Assembly (NCBI RefSeq): GCF_022458985.1
Contig: NC_061771.1
Location: forward strand, 27,210,001 to 27,274,000
DNA: 64,000 nucleotides
DNA from: Mugil cephalus
Lineage: Eukaryota; Chordata; Actinopteri; Mugiliformes; Mugilidae
Direction of reading: 5' to 3'
The notes below the pieces were generated by a model, which was not told the origin of the DNA, did not search any database, and was given only the letters and a program-made list of their open reading frames with translations. Below, one piece after another: positions 47,145 through 58,689 of the stretch. The stretch's first letter is position 1. Each line of letters begins with the position of its first letter. The translations under genes and the position numbers were made by a program.

Positions 47145-47501
47145 GACACAGTTTACTCCCGACCACTGGTTCTGTGGTCAAGCTCCGGGAGTGGATGCAT
47201 GTCGTGTGAGTTGATACAGCTACTGACCTGGAACATTTTCAATGGTTTAACATTCATCAGTATTTCAATTAACAAAGTGCAACTCTTTCCATAAACATGT
47301 TCCTCTTTCTCACAGGGTGACTCTGGTGGAGGAGTCGTGTTCAATGGCCGGCTCTACGGTTTAATCAGGTCTGTTGGTGTATGTGCAATGCAACGACCAA
47401 TTCGCTTCGTAAACATTTGTCACCCAGACTTTGTACAATGGATTCGAGCTACTACTGGTCTGTCGTGGTGGAAAGATGTGTTGTTCTGTTCTGCAGTTTA
47501 A
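47145..47501 (+). pseudogene. Protease last-exon module M7, extended reading frame
   Basis: The exon 5 remnant (47145-47205) ends DACR. Exon 6 (47316-47501) is open: GDSGGG, then the usual TGA is TGG, adding nine codons before TAA at 47499-47501. Exons 1-4 are missing. Confidence 0.7.
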
Positions 47502-48239
47502 GATTAACATGTCACAAAATTCTTCCCAAATAAATATTATGTGACACTGAAACCGTGCATGAGACCCTGTTTTCTATGAAAACTTAAAATTCTCTGACAT
47601 TACACACACACAGATTTAGTGTATGTGACACCTACTAGAGTTTCAAATAATACAGGTGAGCTGTCTGTTCTCAGCAAGAATGTAGATTTCATTTCATGGT
47701 TCCTAAACATTACATAGTAGTACAGTAATAGTAAGAAATCTGCAAAATGCAACATCAACTTGTAGGGAAGAATGAAAGCAGTGGACTACATAGATAAAAT
47801 CTAAAGTAGAAATGTGATAAATATCGTGTAGTGTCGTGTCTATGGGGTGGGGGTGTCTGGTCTGGTCTAGGTGGGTGCTACATGTAACATCCACAGGAAT
47901 GAATGTCAGGTCCAAAAGTTTCCAGCAGAACACTGAATTGGCACAAGATAGTTGATGTTATTTACTTTACTTTTCCTGCTAGTGGTTTTAATGTTGTGGC
48001 TGATCTGTGTATGTTAAATACTTATAATGCACTGACAAACAAGAATGTTTATTTGTGAGATAATGCAAAAAAAACAGTTAATTATTACAGGTCACATTTA
48101 TGAACGTTTCATCTCCAGTGTTAAATGACTTATTCAATATTGTGAAACCATTACTTTGTTTCAAGTCAAAGTCCATCCACCGCGCCACTTAGTTTTTTGC
48201 CCTGTACTAGGACACTACTTGTAATTTTGCTCTCAACGA
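47502..48239 (-). mobile_element. 3'-UTR of M7 and Tc1 fragment 5
   Basis: Protease 3'-UTR with AATAAATATTATGTGAC at about 47530, then a Tc1 relic (47853-48012) whose minus-strand frame reads FCWKLLDLTFIPVDVTCS, recognisable as a piece of Tc1 transposase. No intact transposase. Confidence 0.6.
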
Positions 48240-48795
48240 GTGTGACATTATCAACGACAAATTCAATAATGACACAAAATACAAAAACATTTTCCATCTG
48301 GAGTTTTATTCCATCCATAAAGAGCACATCCAATAATATATATATATATATTTTAAGATATTCTGTCATTAACTCAAAACAGTGCTTTCATAAACACACT
48401 GCACTGACAGTAGAGCGAGTGTGTCTGTATTATATCTGTATATCATAACAAAATAACCATAACAGTATTGTCTATAATGGAGCCTTGTAGCCAGTGAGGC
48501 TGATAATAAAATAATAATAATAATAGTCACCACTGTTTGAACAGAAGGACCATCGTTACATGACTCATCTGATTCACCTTCTCCTTTCTCTAAGTGTCAG
48601 TGAGTATTCAGATACTTACAGGGGTGTGAAAAGGTATCGGCCTCCTTCCTGATTTCTTCTTCTTCTTTTCTTTGCATGTTTGTCACCCTGAAATGTTTCA
48701 CATCATCAAACTAATTTAAATATTAGTCAAAGATAACTCAGGTAAACTCAAAATACAGTTTTTAAATGAAGGCTTTTATTATTATGTTCTGTTGA
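48240..48795. repeat. 5' flank of last-exon module M8
   Basis: Copy of 6641-7153. No gene. Confidence 0.6.
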
Positions 48796-48946
48796 AGACA
48801 CATTCTACTCCCGACCACTGGTTCTGTGGTCAAGCTCTGGGAGTGGATGCATGTCGTGTGAGTTGATACAGCTACTGACCTTGAACATTTTCAATAGTTT
48901 AGCATTCATCAGTATTTCAATTAACAAAGTGCAACTTTTTCCATAA
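48796..48946 (+). pseudogene. Protease module M8, exon 5 end only
   Basis: Exon 5 remnant (48796-48857, ending DACR) and part of intron 5. At about 48946 it is cut and joined to the reverse of the 6.2-6.3 kb block, so exon 6 is gone. Confidence 0.65.
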
Positions 48947-49927
48947 CTTTAAAATGTAGACACAAGCCTTGTGTATTGGTGTATTACTCCTCATTTTGAT
49001 AGATCTTATAGTTATTGATCGATCACTGTTCAATGACCATGAAAATTTCTCTTGAAACTCGTTCTAAGTGCGGAATGTTGCTACTTAGAGGGAGAGAACG
49101 GGTGTGAAATTGGTCGAAGCTTTTCTCTTTCCACGCTCGTCCTGGTCACAATTTACACACTAGTCACATGATTTTTTCCACAGTTGTAGACAAACGTGTT
49201 CTGTCTCTCACAATGTGCTCGGCAAAGCAGTGAGACGTACAGAATTTAAACTTCAAGTCTCTGTTCGCGGTGAAGTACCTGTCTGCTCTCCATTCACTCC
49301 AATGCGAAGATTTTCTGAGAGAAGGAGAAGGGATCTTTGTTTTTAACACACGAGTGTGTCCAAAATATTTACTGTAGAAGGACAAAAAACGTATCAAAGT
49401 GTTCAGGAAGGTCTTACGACGCCCACGGTCTGCTTGTTTTTCTGATAGCAACTACAGTTAAATGTGAGACCAGCAAAAAGCGGGAAAATCAGCCTATTTC
49501 TCCACGTCTTTCTGTGTCCCGGCTCTGCGCGCTTCCATTGTCATTGACGACCACCTTGGGTTACCACGGCAACTCCTGAACCTCAGCTCTGGGCCACAGC
49601 TGAGACCAGTTCATTCATCATGGACTCCTCTTGATGTCTCTACTGTTAATACAGCTGATCCCTGTGTCCCACACATTTATGTTAGAACAACACAGACCAA
49701 CACACACACCTCCTCACCCACACAGGTAACTTTATTATCACAGATACACACACACGCACACACAAACACACAGGTAACTTTATATTATTACAGTTACACA
49801 CACACATGCGCGCGTAAGTTTTCATAGAAAACAGGGTCTCATGCACGGTTTCAGTGTCACATAATATTTATTTGGGAAGAATTTTGTGACATGTTAATCT
49901 TAAACTAGAACAGATCAACACATCTTT
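48947..49927 (-). repeat. Inverted copy of the 5.6-6.3 kb block with CA tract
   Basis: Reverse of about 5580-6300. It contains the minus-strand frame 49164-49451, related to the unidentified ORF at 5858. A CA-rich tract lies at 49690-49805. No recognised gene. Confidence 0.5.
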
Positions 49928-50213
49928 TCACCATGACAGACCAGTAGTTGCTCGAATCCATTGTACAAAGTCTGGGTGACAAATGTTTATAAAGCAAATT
50001 GGTTGTTGCATTGCACATACACCAACAGACCTGATTAAACCGTAGAGCCGGCCATTGAACACGACTCCTCCACCAGAGTCACCCTGTGAGAAAGAGGAAC
50101 ATGCTTATGGAAAGAGTTTTGCTTTTATTAATTGAAATACTGATGAATGTTAAACTATTGAAAATGTTCAAGGTCAGTAGCTGTATCAACTCACACGACA
50201 TGCATCCACTCCT
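49928..50213 (-). pseudogene. Protease last-exon module M9
   Basis: Exon 6 (50083-49928) is fully open, 52 codons, GDSGGG to GLSW and TGA, with Cys at position 220. Only about 20 nt of exon 5 remain (to about 50213) before a junction into another module's 3'-UTR. Confidence 0.7.
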
Positions 50214-50710
50214 AAATCTGTGTGTGTGTAATGTTAGAGAATTTTAAGTTTTCATAGAAAACAGGGTCTCATGCACGGTTTCAGTGTCACATAATAGTTA
50301 CTCTGGAAGAATTTTGTTACATGTTTATTTTAAACCAAAGAACAGACCAATTTTTTTCCCTTGCAGACCAGTAGTTTTTTTTTAATCCATTTTTAAAAAG
50401 TCGGGGTGACAAATGTTTCCGAAGCAAATTTGGGTTTGTTGCTTGCCCCTACCCACCAGACCTGTTTAAAACCCGAAAGACCCGGGCCTTTGAACACGAC
50501 TCCTCCCCCAAAGGGGTAAACCCGGGAAGAAAGGGGAAAAACAGGCTTATGGAAAGATTTTTGCTTTTTTTTAATTAAAAATACAATGAATTTAAACTTT
50601 TGAAAATGTTCCGGGTTAAATAGCTGTATAAACTCACACAAAAGGCTCCACTCCCGGGTTTTAACCACCCCAACCAGTGGTCGGGAGAAAAACTGTGTTT
50701 TCCAACAGAA
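50214..50710 (-). pseudogene. Protease last-exon module M10, degraded bases
   Basis: Sequence is clean to about 50357, then base quality collapses. Exon 6 and the exon 5 end are still recognisable (for example cacgactcctccc near 50500 and accagtggtcggga at 50672), but the frame cannot be judged. Confidence 0.5.
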
Positions 50711-51469
50711 AAATGATAATAAAAGCCTTCATTTAAAAACTGCATTTTGATTTTAAACCTGAGTTATTTTGAAAAATTTTTTTTAAAATTGGGTTTGATG
50801 ATGTAAAATTTTCGGGGTGACAAACATGCAAAGAAAAGAAGAAAAAAGAAATCGGGGAAGGGAGGGCCGCTTACTTTTCAAACCCCTGTAAGAATCTGAA
50901 AAATCACTGAAAAACTTAGAAAAGGGGGAGAAGGTGAATCAGTTGAGTAAAGTAACGATGGTCCTTCGGGTTAAAACAGTGGTGACTATTTTTAAAAAAA
51001 TTTTTTATCAGCCCCCACGGGCTAAAAGGGCTCCTTTTTTATACAATACGTTAGGGTTTAAATTTGTTATAAATTACAGAAAAAAATACAGACAAAACCC
51101 GCTCTACTTTCAGTGCAGTTTTTGAAAAATGAAAGCAGTGTTTTGAGTTAATGAAAAAAAAATTTAAAAATATATATTAAAATATATATAATATATATAT
51201 ATTTTTGGGATGTGGTCTATTTTGGTTTAAAAAAAACTCCAGGGGGAAAAATTGTTTTGTTTTTTTGTGTCAAAATTTGAATTTTCTTTTGGGATAATGT
51301 AAAAATAAATCTAAATAAATCGGGTTTTTGTGTAATTTAAAGATTTTTTTAAAATTTTTCATAAAAAACAGGTTCTAAAGGCAGGGTTTTCAGTGCCCAC
51401 ATAAATTTACTTTTTAAAGGGAATTTTTGGTCATGTTTTTTTAAAACCACGAAAAAAGACCCACTTTTT
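50711..51469. repeat. Module flank, degraded bases
   Basis: Matches 11725-12250 and 12770-13030 in order, with homopolymer expansions and smeared bases. No gene. Confidence 0.45.
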
Positions 51470-52095
51470 TTCCCCAAAGACGGGACCGGGTGTGCCCTCG
51501 AATCCATTTGAAAAAAATTTGATTTTTCCCCTTTTGTGTTCACCACCACCCGGATTTAACCGTGGGCCCCCGACCATTGAAAAACGACCCCTCCCCCAAG
51601 TCACCCTGGGGAAAAACCAAGGGGAACATGTTTATTGAAAGAGTTGAAACCTTTTTTAAATTTAAAATTTACTGATGAATGTTAAAACTTTTAAAAAAGG
51701 GCCAGGTCATTAGCGTATAACTCACAGCCCGCTTTCCACTCCCGGAGCTTGACCACAGAACCAGTGGTCGCGAAAAAATTTTTGGAGGCAGGAAACTTTT
51801 GACTGTCATAAATGATATCGTTGTTTTTAAACCCCCCTTATTTTTTTCAGTTTTTTCAAAAAAAATTCCCCCCATTAAAACAAACAAAATAGAAATCAGT
51901 CCGGGCTGGCTTTTTATTTTTTTAAATTTTAATTTTTAAAAATTAAAAATTTAGTGAAAATAAATTCAACCCCTGAAACATATTTTTATCCTGAAAATAA
52001 TAATGATAAAAAAAAAATTTCATACAAAAATATCACCAAATTTATTTTTACTGGTAAACGTTTTTTAAACCCCTGTCCTGAAAACTGCAGCACTT
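51470..52095 (-). pseudogene. Protease fragment M11 (exon 6, exon 5 end, exon 4), degraded bases
   Basis: Follows 9246-9849 and 13040-13615: exon 6 trace at about 51470-51610, exon 5 end near 51730-51770, exon 4 near 52035-52095. Reading frames are not meaningful here. Confidence 0.45.
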
Positions 52096-53280
52096 CCCCC
52101 AAATAATAAAAAAAACATTACATTTACTTATTATCTTTTAAATTTTTAAAAAATTCTTCAGATCCAAACACTAAAAAAAAAAAAAAATAAAAAAAGAAAA
52201 AAATTTTTAAAAAAAAAAAATACAGGCAGCCCCGTAGCTCAAGCTCAATGTTAATTTTCATCTTTTTTCCTTTTTTAAAATTTTTGGGTTTATCATAAAG
52301 CTTCAAAACCGAAAAGAAATTGGGGAACTAAAAAAATTCCCCTTTCTGGTAAATTTTGAACGGCCTATGGGAAGCTAATCCCCCGGGGTCCCGTCTCTGT
52401 AAACCAGGGGAAAATTAAATTTTTAAGCCCCCTTTTTGCCTAAAATTTAGCACAATTACCCTTAGGGTTTGACAGTTAGCTTAAAATTGAGTAATTTTAA
52501 CCCCTGCAGTTAGCACACTTAACTCAAAATTTACACATTTAAATTTTAAAGGGTTTAAGCACAGTTAGCTTAGGGTTTAGCACAGTTAGCCTACATTTGG
52601 GCCCAGTTACCCTTGTGTGGGGAGATTAACTCCCTTTTCCCGTGTGTATTTGAAACCCGGGTTTTGTGTATCTTTGGATAAAAAAATTTCCCCTGTGGGG
52701 TGGGGAAAGTGGTGTTTTGGTGTGTATTGTTGTAACAAAAATGTGGGGACACAGGGATCAGTTGTTTTAAAACAGCAGAAACATAAAGAGGAGTCCCTGA
52801 TGAATGAACTGTTTCCCCAATTTTGGGGCCCCCAGGCTAAAGCTCGGAGTTCCCGGGTGGAAAATCCCCAGTGGTTGTAAAAGACGACAGAACCCGCAGG
52901 ACCCGGGGGAAGAAAAAAAAGAGCTAGTTTTCCCCGGGCCTTTTCGCGGGGGTCTCCCCAGTTTGGCCCTTCCCTGTGAAAAAAACCTTATTTCCCTATA
53001 GAAAAAAAAAACCATACCGTGGGCGTCGTAAGACCTCCTAAAGGGGACTTTGATATGTTTTTTGCCCTCCTAGAGTAAATATTTTGGGACACATTTCCAA
53101 AAACACTTTTCTAAAACTTTTGCCCAGTAGTGTATATATTATTAAACGGGCCGGGGGTTTAATAAAAAAACACAAAATGTTGGTAGAGGGCCCTTTACTT
53201 AAACTTTTTCATCATTTTGGGGTTTCCTTGGCCAAAAAAATTTTTTAAAAGCCCTCCGGCATTCCCATTAGCCCACCAAA
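52096..53280. repeat. Intron 3 scrap, TAGC minisatellite and shared block, degraded bases
   Basis: Counterpart of 9850-10920 and 13621-14540. TAGC repeats are recognisable at 52430-52615. Open frames are artefacts of base smearing. Confidence 0.45.
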
Positions 53281-55519
53281 TTAGCATTTCATTGGCGTAA
53301 TTTAAAAAACAATGCAGAACACCCAGGGGCACGGTATGGGAAGTTTCTCTGGAGCAGCCTCCTATGACCTGAAAAAAACCTTTAAATGCTGGAGAAAACA
53401 GAGAAAAAAAAAGACTAGTAAACTTAGAAAAAAATTTCCCAAAAGGAATATTTGACTCTTTAAACATATGAAAAGGCGGGGGTCGCTTTATTTGATAAGA
53501 TTTTTTTTTTTTTAGAGAAGCCCCGGGTTTCAAACTTTCCCCTCATTCCCAAACAAAACACTGAAGCTTTTGGAGTTTTTAAAATTTGTACAGTCATGTC
53601 TTTTAAAAAAGGCTTTTTTGAAAATTTGTTTTTTTTGTTAAATAAAACCCCCTTTATTAAGAGGGCATTTAGTTTTCCTTTTTGTCTGGCCAAGGTAAAG
53701 AAACCCCAAAAGTGCAGGATGAATGACATATGCATCGTGGATCTGTGATACGGAAGAGGATTTTAAAAAAAGCGGGCTGGATCTTGTCAGACAGATTTGA
53801 GGCACAGGCTCCCCCCAAAAACCTTTAACTTTTAAATTAAATAAAAAAAAACCTTTTGGATTAGGACACGGGGCCCAACAAGCTCTCTCGCAGGCCCATA
53901 AAAAGAATAATATTTTGGGAGCCATCTATGGGGAGAAAGGTTTTATTATTTTTTTTATTTATATTTTTTTTTTTTTACCTGTGGTCCCACACCTCCCCAC
54001 CGGGTTTTTGGGTGGTGTGTTTACCTGACCTACTGAAGAGGATTTTTGTCCACAGGGGGTTTAAACATCTGCTCCGCGGGGTTTTTTTCTCCCTACGGTT
54101 TTAAATTTTTTTCATCTTTGAAAAAGCCATTTTAAAAGGTTTTTTTTTCAGGGGTTTTGGACTTTTTTTTTGAGCTTTGCTATTCGGGCCCCTTTCCCCC
54201 AAAGACCCCTCCCCCCTTTAAAAAGCATAAAAAAAACTTGCTAGTTAAATTTTATCTCTTTTTTTGTTCAATTTGTAAATTTAATTTTTTGGTAAAACCC
54301 TATTTCACAACCATATAAACAATAAATGTTTAAAAAAACCCCCCTTAAAAATTTTTAAAAATTTAATGATTTTAAAATCTTTTTGGGGACCTTCAAAAAT
54401 CAGAAAGATCCCCAAAGCTAAACCAAAAAATAAAATAATATCCCCGGTAGAAAGGGTTTGGCGGTTTTTTTTTTTTTTTTTTTTTTAAACATGATGGAGA
54501 CTGTAACGTCACGGGGAAGGGGGGATTGAGGGGGAGGACCCGGGTTTGCAACGAAAAAGGACGACGCCAGGTATTAAACAAAAAGCTTTTTAATAATAAA
54601 AAAAAAGGGCGCTGCAAGCAAAGCAGGAAAACCCCAAAAAAAATCAGGGAAATTTTGGCCCAGGGGTATAAAGGGAACGGGCAACATGGAGTTTACACCC
54701 AAATGACCAAAGGAAAAAAGGGGGAAAAGGCAGGACTATATATACAAAAGGGGGGGCCCCAAGGGTGACAAGACAAAAGGTGAGACGAAACGGGGATAAC
54801 CCCAGGGTGGCCCAAATTTTACAATAAAGGGGACAGGGGCACAAAACGGGAAATCACCAATTTAAAAAAAATAAAACGGGAAAACACAACATGACACAGA
54901 CAGAAAATAAAACAAAACCCAAGGAAACCGGGACAGACAGGAAACCCAGAAATTTGGGCAAAATAAAAAACGGGAAACCCTTTCAACTCATGATACAAAA
55001 AAAAAGAGGGGAACATACCCCCTTGACAGAAACCGGGTGAATCTCCAGTTTTTTGGACGGGCAGGGGGCAGACCCGGGGAAACAAGAAAAAAAAAAACAC
55101 CAGGGGAAGGGAAAGGTTGGCTTTAAAAAATGAAAGGAGTTTTTCCCAAAAACTCAAGACTCTTTCATGAAAACAATAGGTTTGTTTTGAAAAGGGAAAA
55201 AATAAAATTTTAAATTTTCTAAAATTTATTCGTTTTGCAATTTAACCTTTTAAATTTGGGTTTCAATTTATACAAAAGAACTGAGATCTTATTTTTAACC
55301 CCAAAAATTGAAAAATTCCCCACCTAAATTTAATAGTGGGTATTTAATATTATTTCCACTTTTTTTAAAAGTTTCTCTTTTTAATATTTTGGGAACACAT
55401 TCCCCTAGCTTCTTTAAATTTATTTTTTCCCGAAAAACAGAAACACCGGCTTATAGGAGGGCCTTTAGGGTAAACTGGGAAAAATTGGACTGGAAGGGCT
55501 ATAAAAACCAGTTTGACAC
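53281..55519. repeat. Closing block of unit 3, degraded bases
   Basis: Collinear with 16021-18130 and 35300-37431, including the interspersed repeat at about 54490-55120. No gene can be read. Confidence 0.5.
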
Positions 55520-56150
55520 CGATCTATCACCATTTAAAAACCAGGAGACTTTATCAAACACAGTGGGGACGTCATTTTACGTTGCCCCCTTTTTTAAGGG
55601 TTCCCGGAGTATGATTTTGTAGCTAATTAGTTGCTTCCGTTTACCCTTTATTTCGCTAACTGGTTTTAGCGTTGCAAACTTTCCTTTGTGTGAGAATCTC
55701 CGTTGCCCATATTGAAGTTTGTGGTCTCTACCCGCCTGATGTCCGGGTTTTTAGATTCTTCGATTAGCCACAGGGATGATGGAGCTTCAAAACCTGTTTA
55801 CTATGAAAACCGACACACTGAACGGTTCCCCAAGGAAAACTGTTGAAATTACAGCCCGGGGATTTGTAGTTTTAAAAGGAGCGCACCCAAAATACATGGG
55901 CCGTTTTTGGGATAGATAATACAATAAATTTGGGGCCCTGGGGATTTTTATATTTTTTTCCCATGGGGTTTACAGAGTTGGACAAAAACCATAGCTGTCC
56001 GAGGAAGAAACCCCTCCGGGCCCTTGAACACTTTTGTATTGGAAAAGAAAGAAAAAATACATAAAAAAAAACCAAAAGGAAAAAAAGGGGAAAGAAAAAA
56101 AAAACCCAAACCCCAAAGGAATTTTCACCGGCCCAAAAAAAGAAAAATTT
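55520..56150 (+). promoter_or_regulatory. Promoter-like element R1, copy 4, degraded bases
   Basis: Recognisable R1 order (cgatctatcaccat..., cgacacactgaacggtt, ggatttgtag), but the CRE, X-box and ZNF143-like motifs are each altered. Whether they are truly lost cannot be told from this sequence. Confidence 0.35.
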
Positions 56151-58685
56151 TTTTATGCCCAATAAATTTTTCCTTTTAAATTTTGTAGGAAAAAGGTCAA
56201 AAAAACAAAAAAGAATTAAACAGTCAAAAAATTTTAAAATTTTAAAAATTACCCTGTTTAAGGTAAAGTTTGGGGATGTTACTTCTTTTTCCGCGGTAAT
56301 GATATTTGTTGTGCGCTTGGCTTTTCCAAGACACTTTTTTAATCTATGCGGGTTACACTTTTTGGTTACGGTTTTGGACATTCAGAGAATCATTTTTACC
56401 CAACTCCCTGCCAAAAAAAATTTAGGCCCCCTTTTTTTTAGATTGTTTAGTTAAAAATACAAAAAACGATGGTTTTATTTTTTAAAACATTTTAAGGGTT
56501 TTTATTACTTTTAAAAAAATCACTTCCCTTTTCCCACAAATATGCATCACAAAATTTAATTAGTTTATGTAAAATATGAAATTTCCCAAATTGGAGGGAA
56601 ATTCCAAACAATCAAAAATCCCAAAAAATTTAAATAAAAAGGCCTGTTTTTTTTTTTTATTATTTTTTATTATTGTATTTTGGCCCCCCCATTTGGGGTT
56701 TCAAATTGAAAAAAAATTTATGGAAGGATATAGGCTTAAAAAGTTTTGTTTTTAAAAGGGGTGATGGATTGATAGAGTGAAAAGGGTTTAGTATTTTTCA
56801 ATATTTTTTTAATCTTCAACTTTTTTAGTGTAGGGGGACGTTTTTTTCCCTTTCTTGATAGTTTAAACCCTGAGACCCCAATTTCTTCCTCGGGAATTTG
56901 TAAATTAGCCCTTTAAATTAAATTCGTTATAGATGTGAACAAAAAAACCCATTGTTTTATTTTCATGGCCTTGGGGGCCCTGGCTTTTGATTTTGGGTTT
57001 CCCCCAAAAAAATTGATAAAATGATGAAATTCCAGGTCTGGTAAAAATTTTTTTGGAAGCAGTAATTTCCGGGTTTAAAAAGCTCGGAGCAAAATTTTTT
57101 TCCCCCAGGTTGTCTTGGGGGAAAAGGGACATTGGGCCGGTTTCTTTGTTTCCAATAGTAATAAAGGGAAATTACTCAAAAATTCCTCCCCTGCATCATA
57201 GTTTTGCTTTTGAAAAAGCAAAAATTTCTGCACAGCTTCCAAAAATTCTCTTTGTTTTTTTCCCAAAACTAGGGGTTGGCCCGGGGGGTTAAAATCACCC
57301 CTAGGCCAAAAATTTAATCGTGAAATAAAAAGAGTGTGAATCAGTGAGCTGCAATCAAATTAACTTTGACAGCTAAACACATATCCACCCTTTAACTTTT
57401 GGAAAACTATTTTAAAAAAAAAAAAAAGGGGGAAAAAGAACAGAAATGACAAAAAAAAAAATTGACAAAAAACAGATAAATTAAACTTCATCAAATAATC
57501 AAAAATCACCCCACTCCTTTGCCCTCAGGGTCCTTGGGAGGCAGCGTGACCTGTGACCTCATCTCGGGAAATTTACAAGAAATCCCCAAAGCTGTTAAAT
57601 TTAAAACATCATTTTTGGAGCTTTTGGTGCAGGGAAGAATGTGCTTTTTTTTAAAAATTCGTGAAAACCAGACGAACACCTAAAACTTTAACCTGATGCA
57701 GCAGATTTTTTGAATCTGGAAAGTCATTTAAACCCCGTTTTGATTAAAAACAAATTATTTTGGGAAAAAAGAATGGGTCTATAAATTGGGGTACACTTGC
57801 TAGATTTTTAAAAGGGGGCAAAATTTTAAATGGTTGGGAAATTATTGCATCAAAAAAGCTTAGAAAAGGGATTGTCAAGATCCTTTGATCTTGTGATTTG
57901 GGCAACAAAAACCTTAGTTTTTGAAGTAACGCGTATATTGGAAAAAATTTTTCAAAAGAGACAGGTTGTTTTGGGGCCAAAATCGGAAAAAAACCATCAA
58001 AAAAGACCCTTTTGCCCTACACCCCTTTTAAAACATATACAAAAAGAACAATCTAAAGCGGAAGTTTGTAGGAAAAGTAATGCTCTATAAATCAGCTTTT
58101 CCTAACAAACAGTTTTTTTAAGGAATGGAAACCCCACAACTCACTTTTTAACGATGATCCCTACATTCATTTACACCATTGGAGAATATAAGAGTTTGAT
58201 TTTCAGCTGCACAGAAATAATATAAATGATCATGATTTGCAAAAAAACCCCTACACGTGCAGTAAAAGGGTGAAGTTTGACAAGAAAACCAGAATACCCC
58301 CTTTAAAAAATTCCCTTTCAGTCACTGCTGTTTGGTTTTCTGATTCTGTTGTTGTATTTAAATCTCCTCAAAAAACAACATAAAAAATAACAGTAATTTC
58401 CCCATTAGACACCCCCCCGGGTTTTTTCAGGATCCCAGAAAGGCCCTTTTCGGAAAATTTTATGAGCTCATTTTTAGAAAGCCCACTGTTATAAAAAGAG
58501 GTCTACATCATTAATCCACTTATTTTTTCTTAATTAAACAATTAACTTTTGTAGCCCTGATCTGTAATAAATTTTAAACCCTGAGTGTTAACATATGCTT
58601 TTTGCCTGAAAAACAGACGGGCTAATTGAACCCGGGTTGCAGTGTCATTTAATATTTATTCTGGAACAGTTTTGAAACATGTTTT
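56151..58685. other. AT-rich shared blocks, degraded bases
   Basis: Collinear with 38030-40300. The LTR-like insertion of unit 2 is absent. Long frames such as 55872-56381 arise from smeared bases. The TATA-hairpin block is only traceable for about 200 bp (58430-58620) before the copy E 3'-UTR. Confidence 0.45.
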
Positions 58686-58689
58686 TTTT

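Larger units (their letters stand above)
37432..55519. repeat. Macro-repeat unit 3 (about 18.1 kb)
   Basis: Third unit. The part corresponding to protease copy A/B is deleted (junction at 41266/41267), but another copy, C, lies at 42401-44340. From 44.3 to 46.6 kb it follows 4.3-6.6 kb of unit 1 closely. After about 50358 the bases become badly degraded, although the order of blocks still follows unit 1 (compare 51.3-55.5 kb with 12.8-18.1 kb). Confidence 0.8.
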
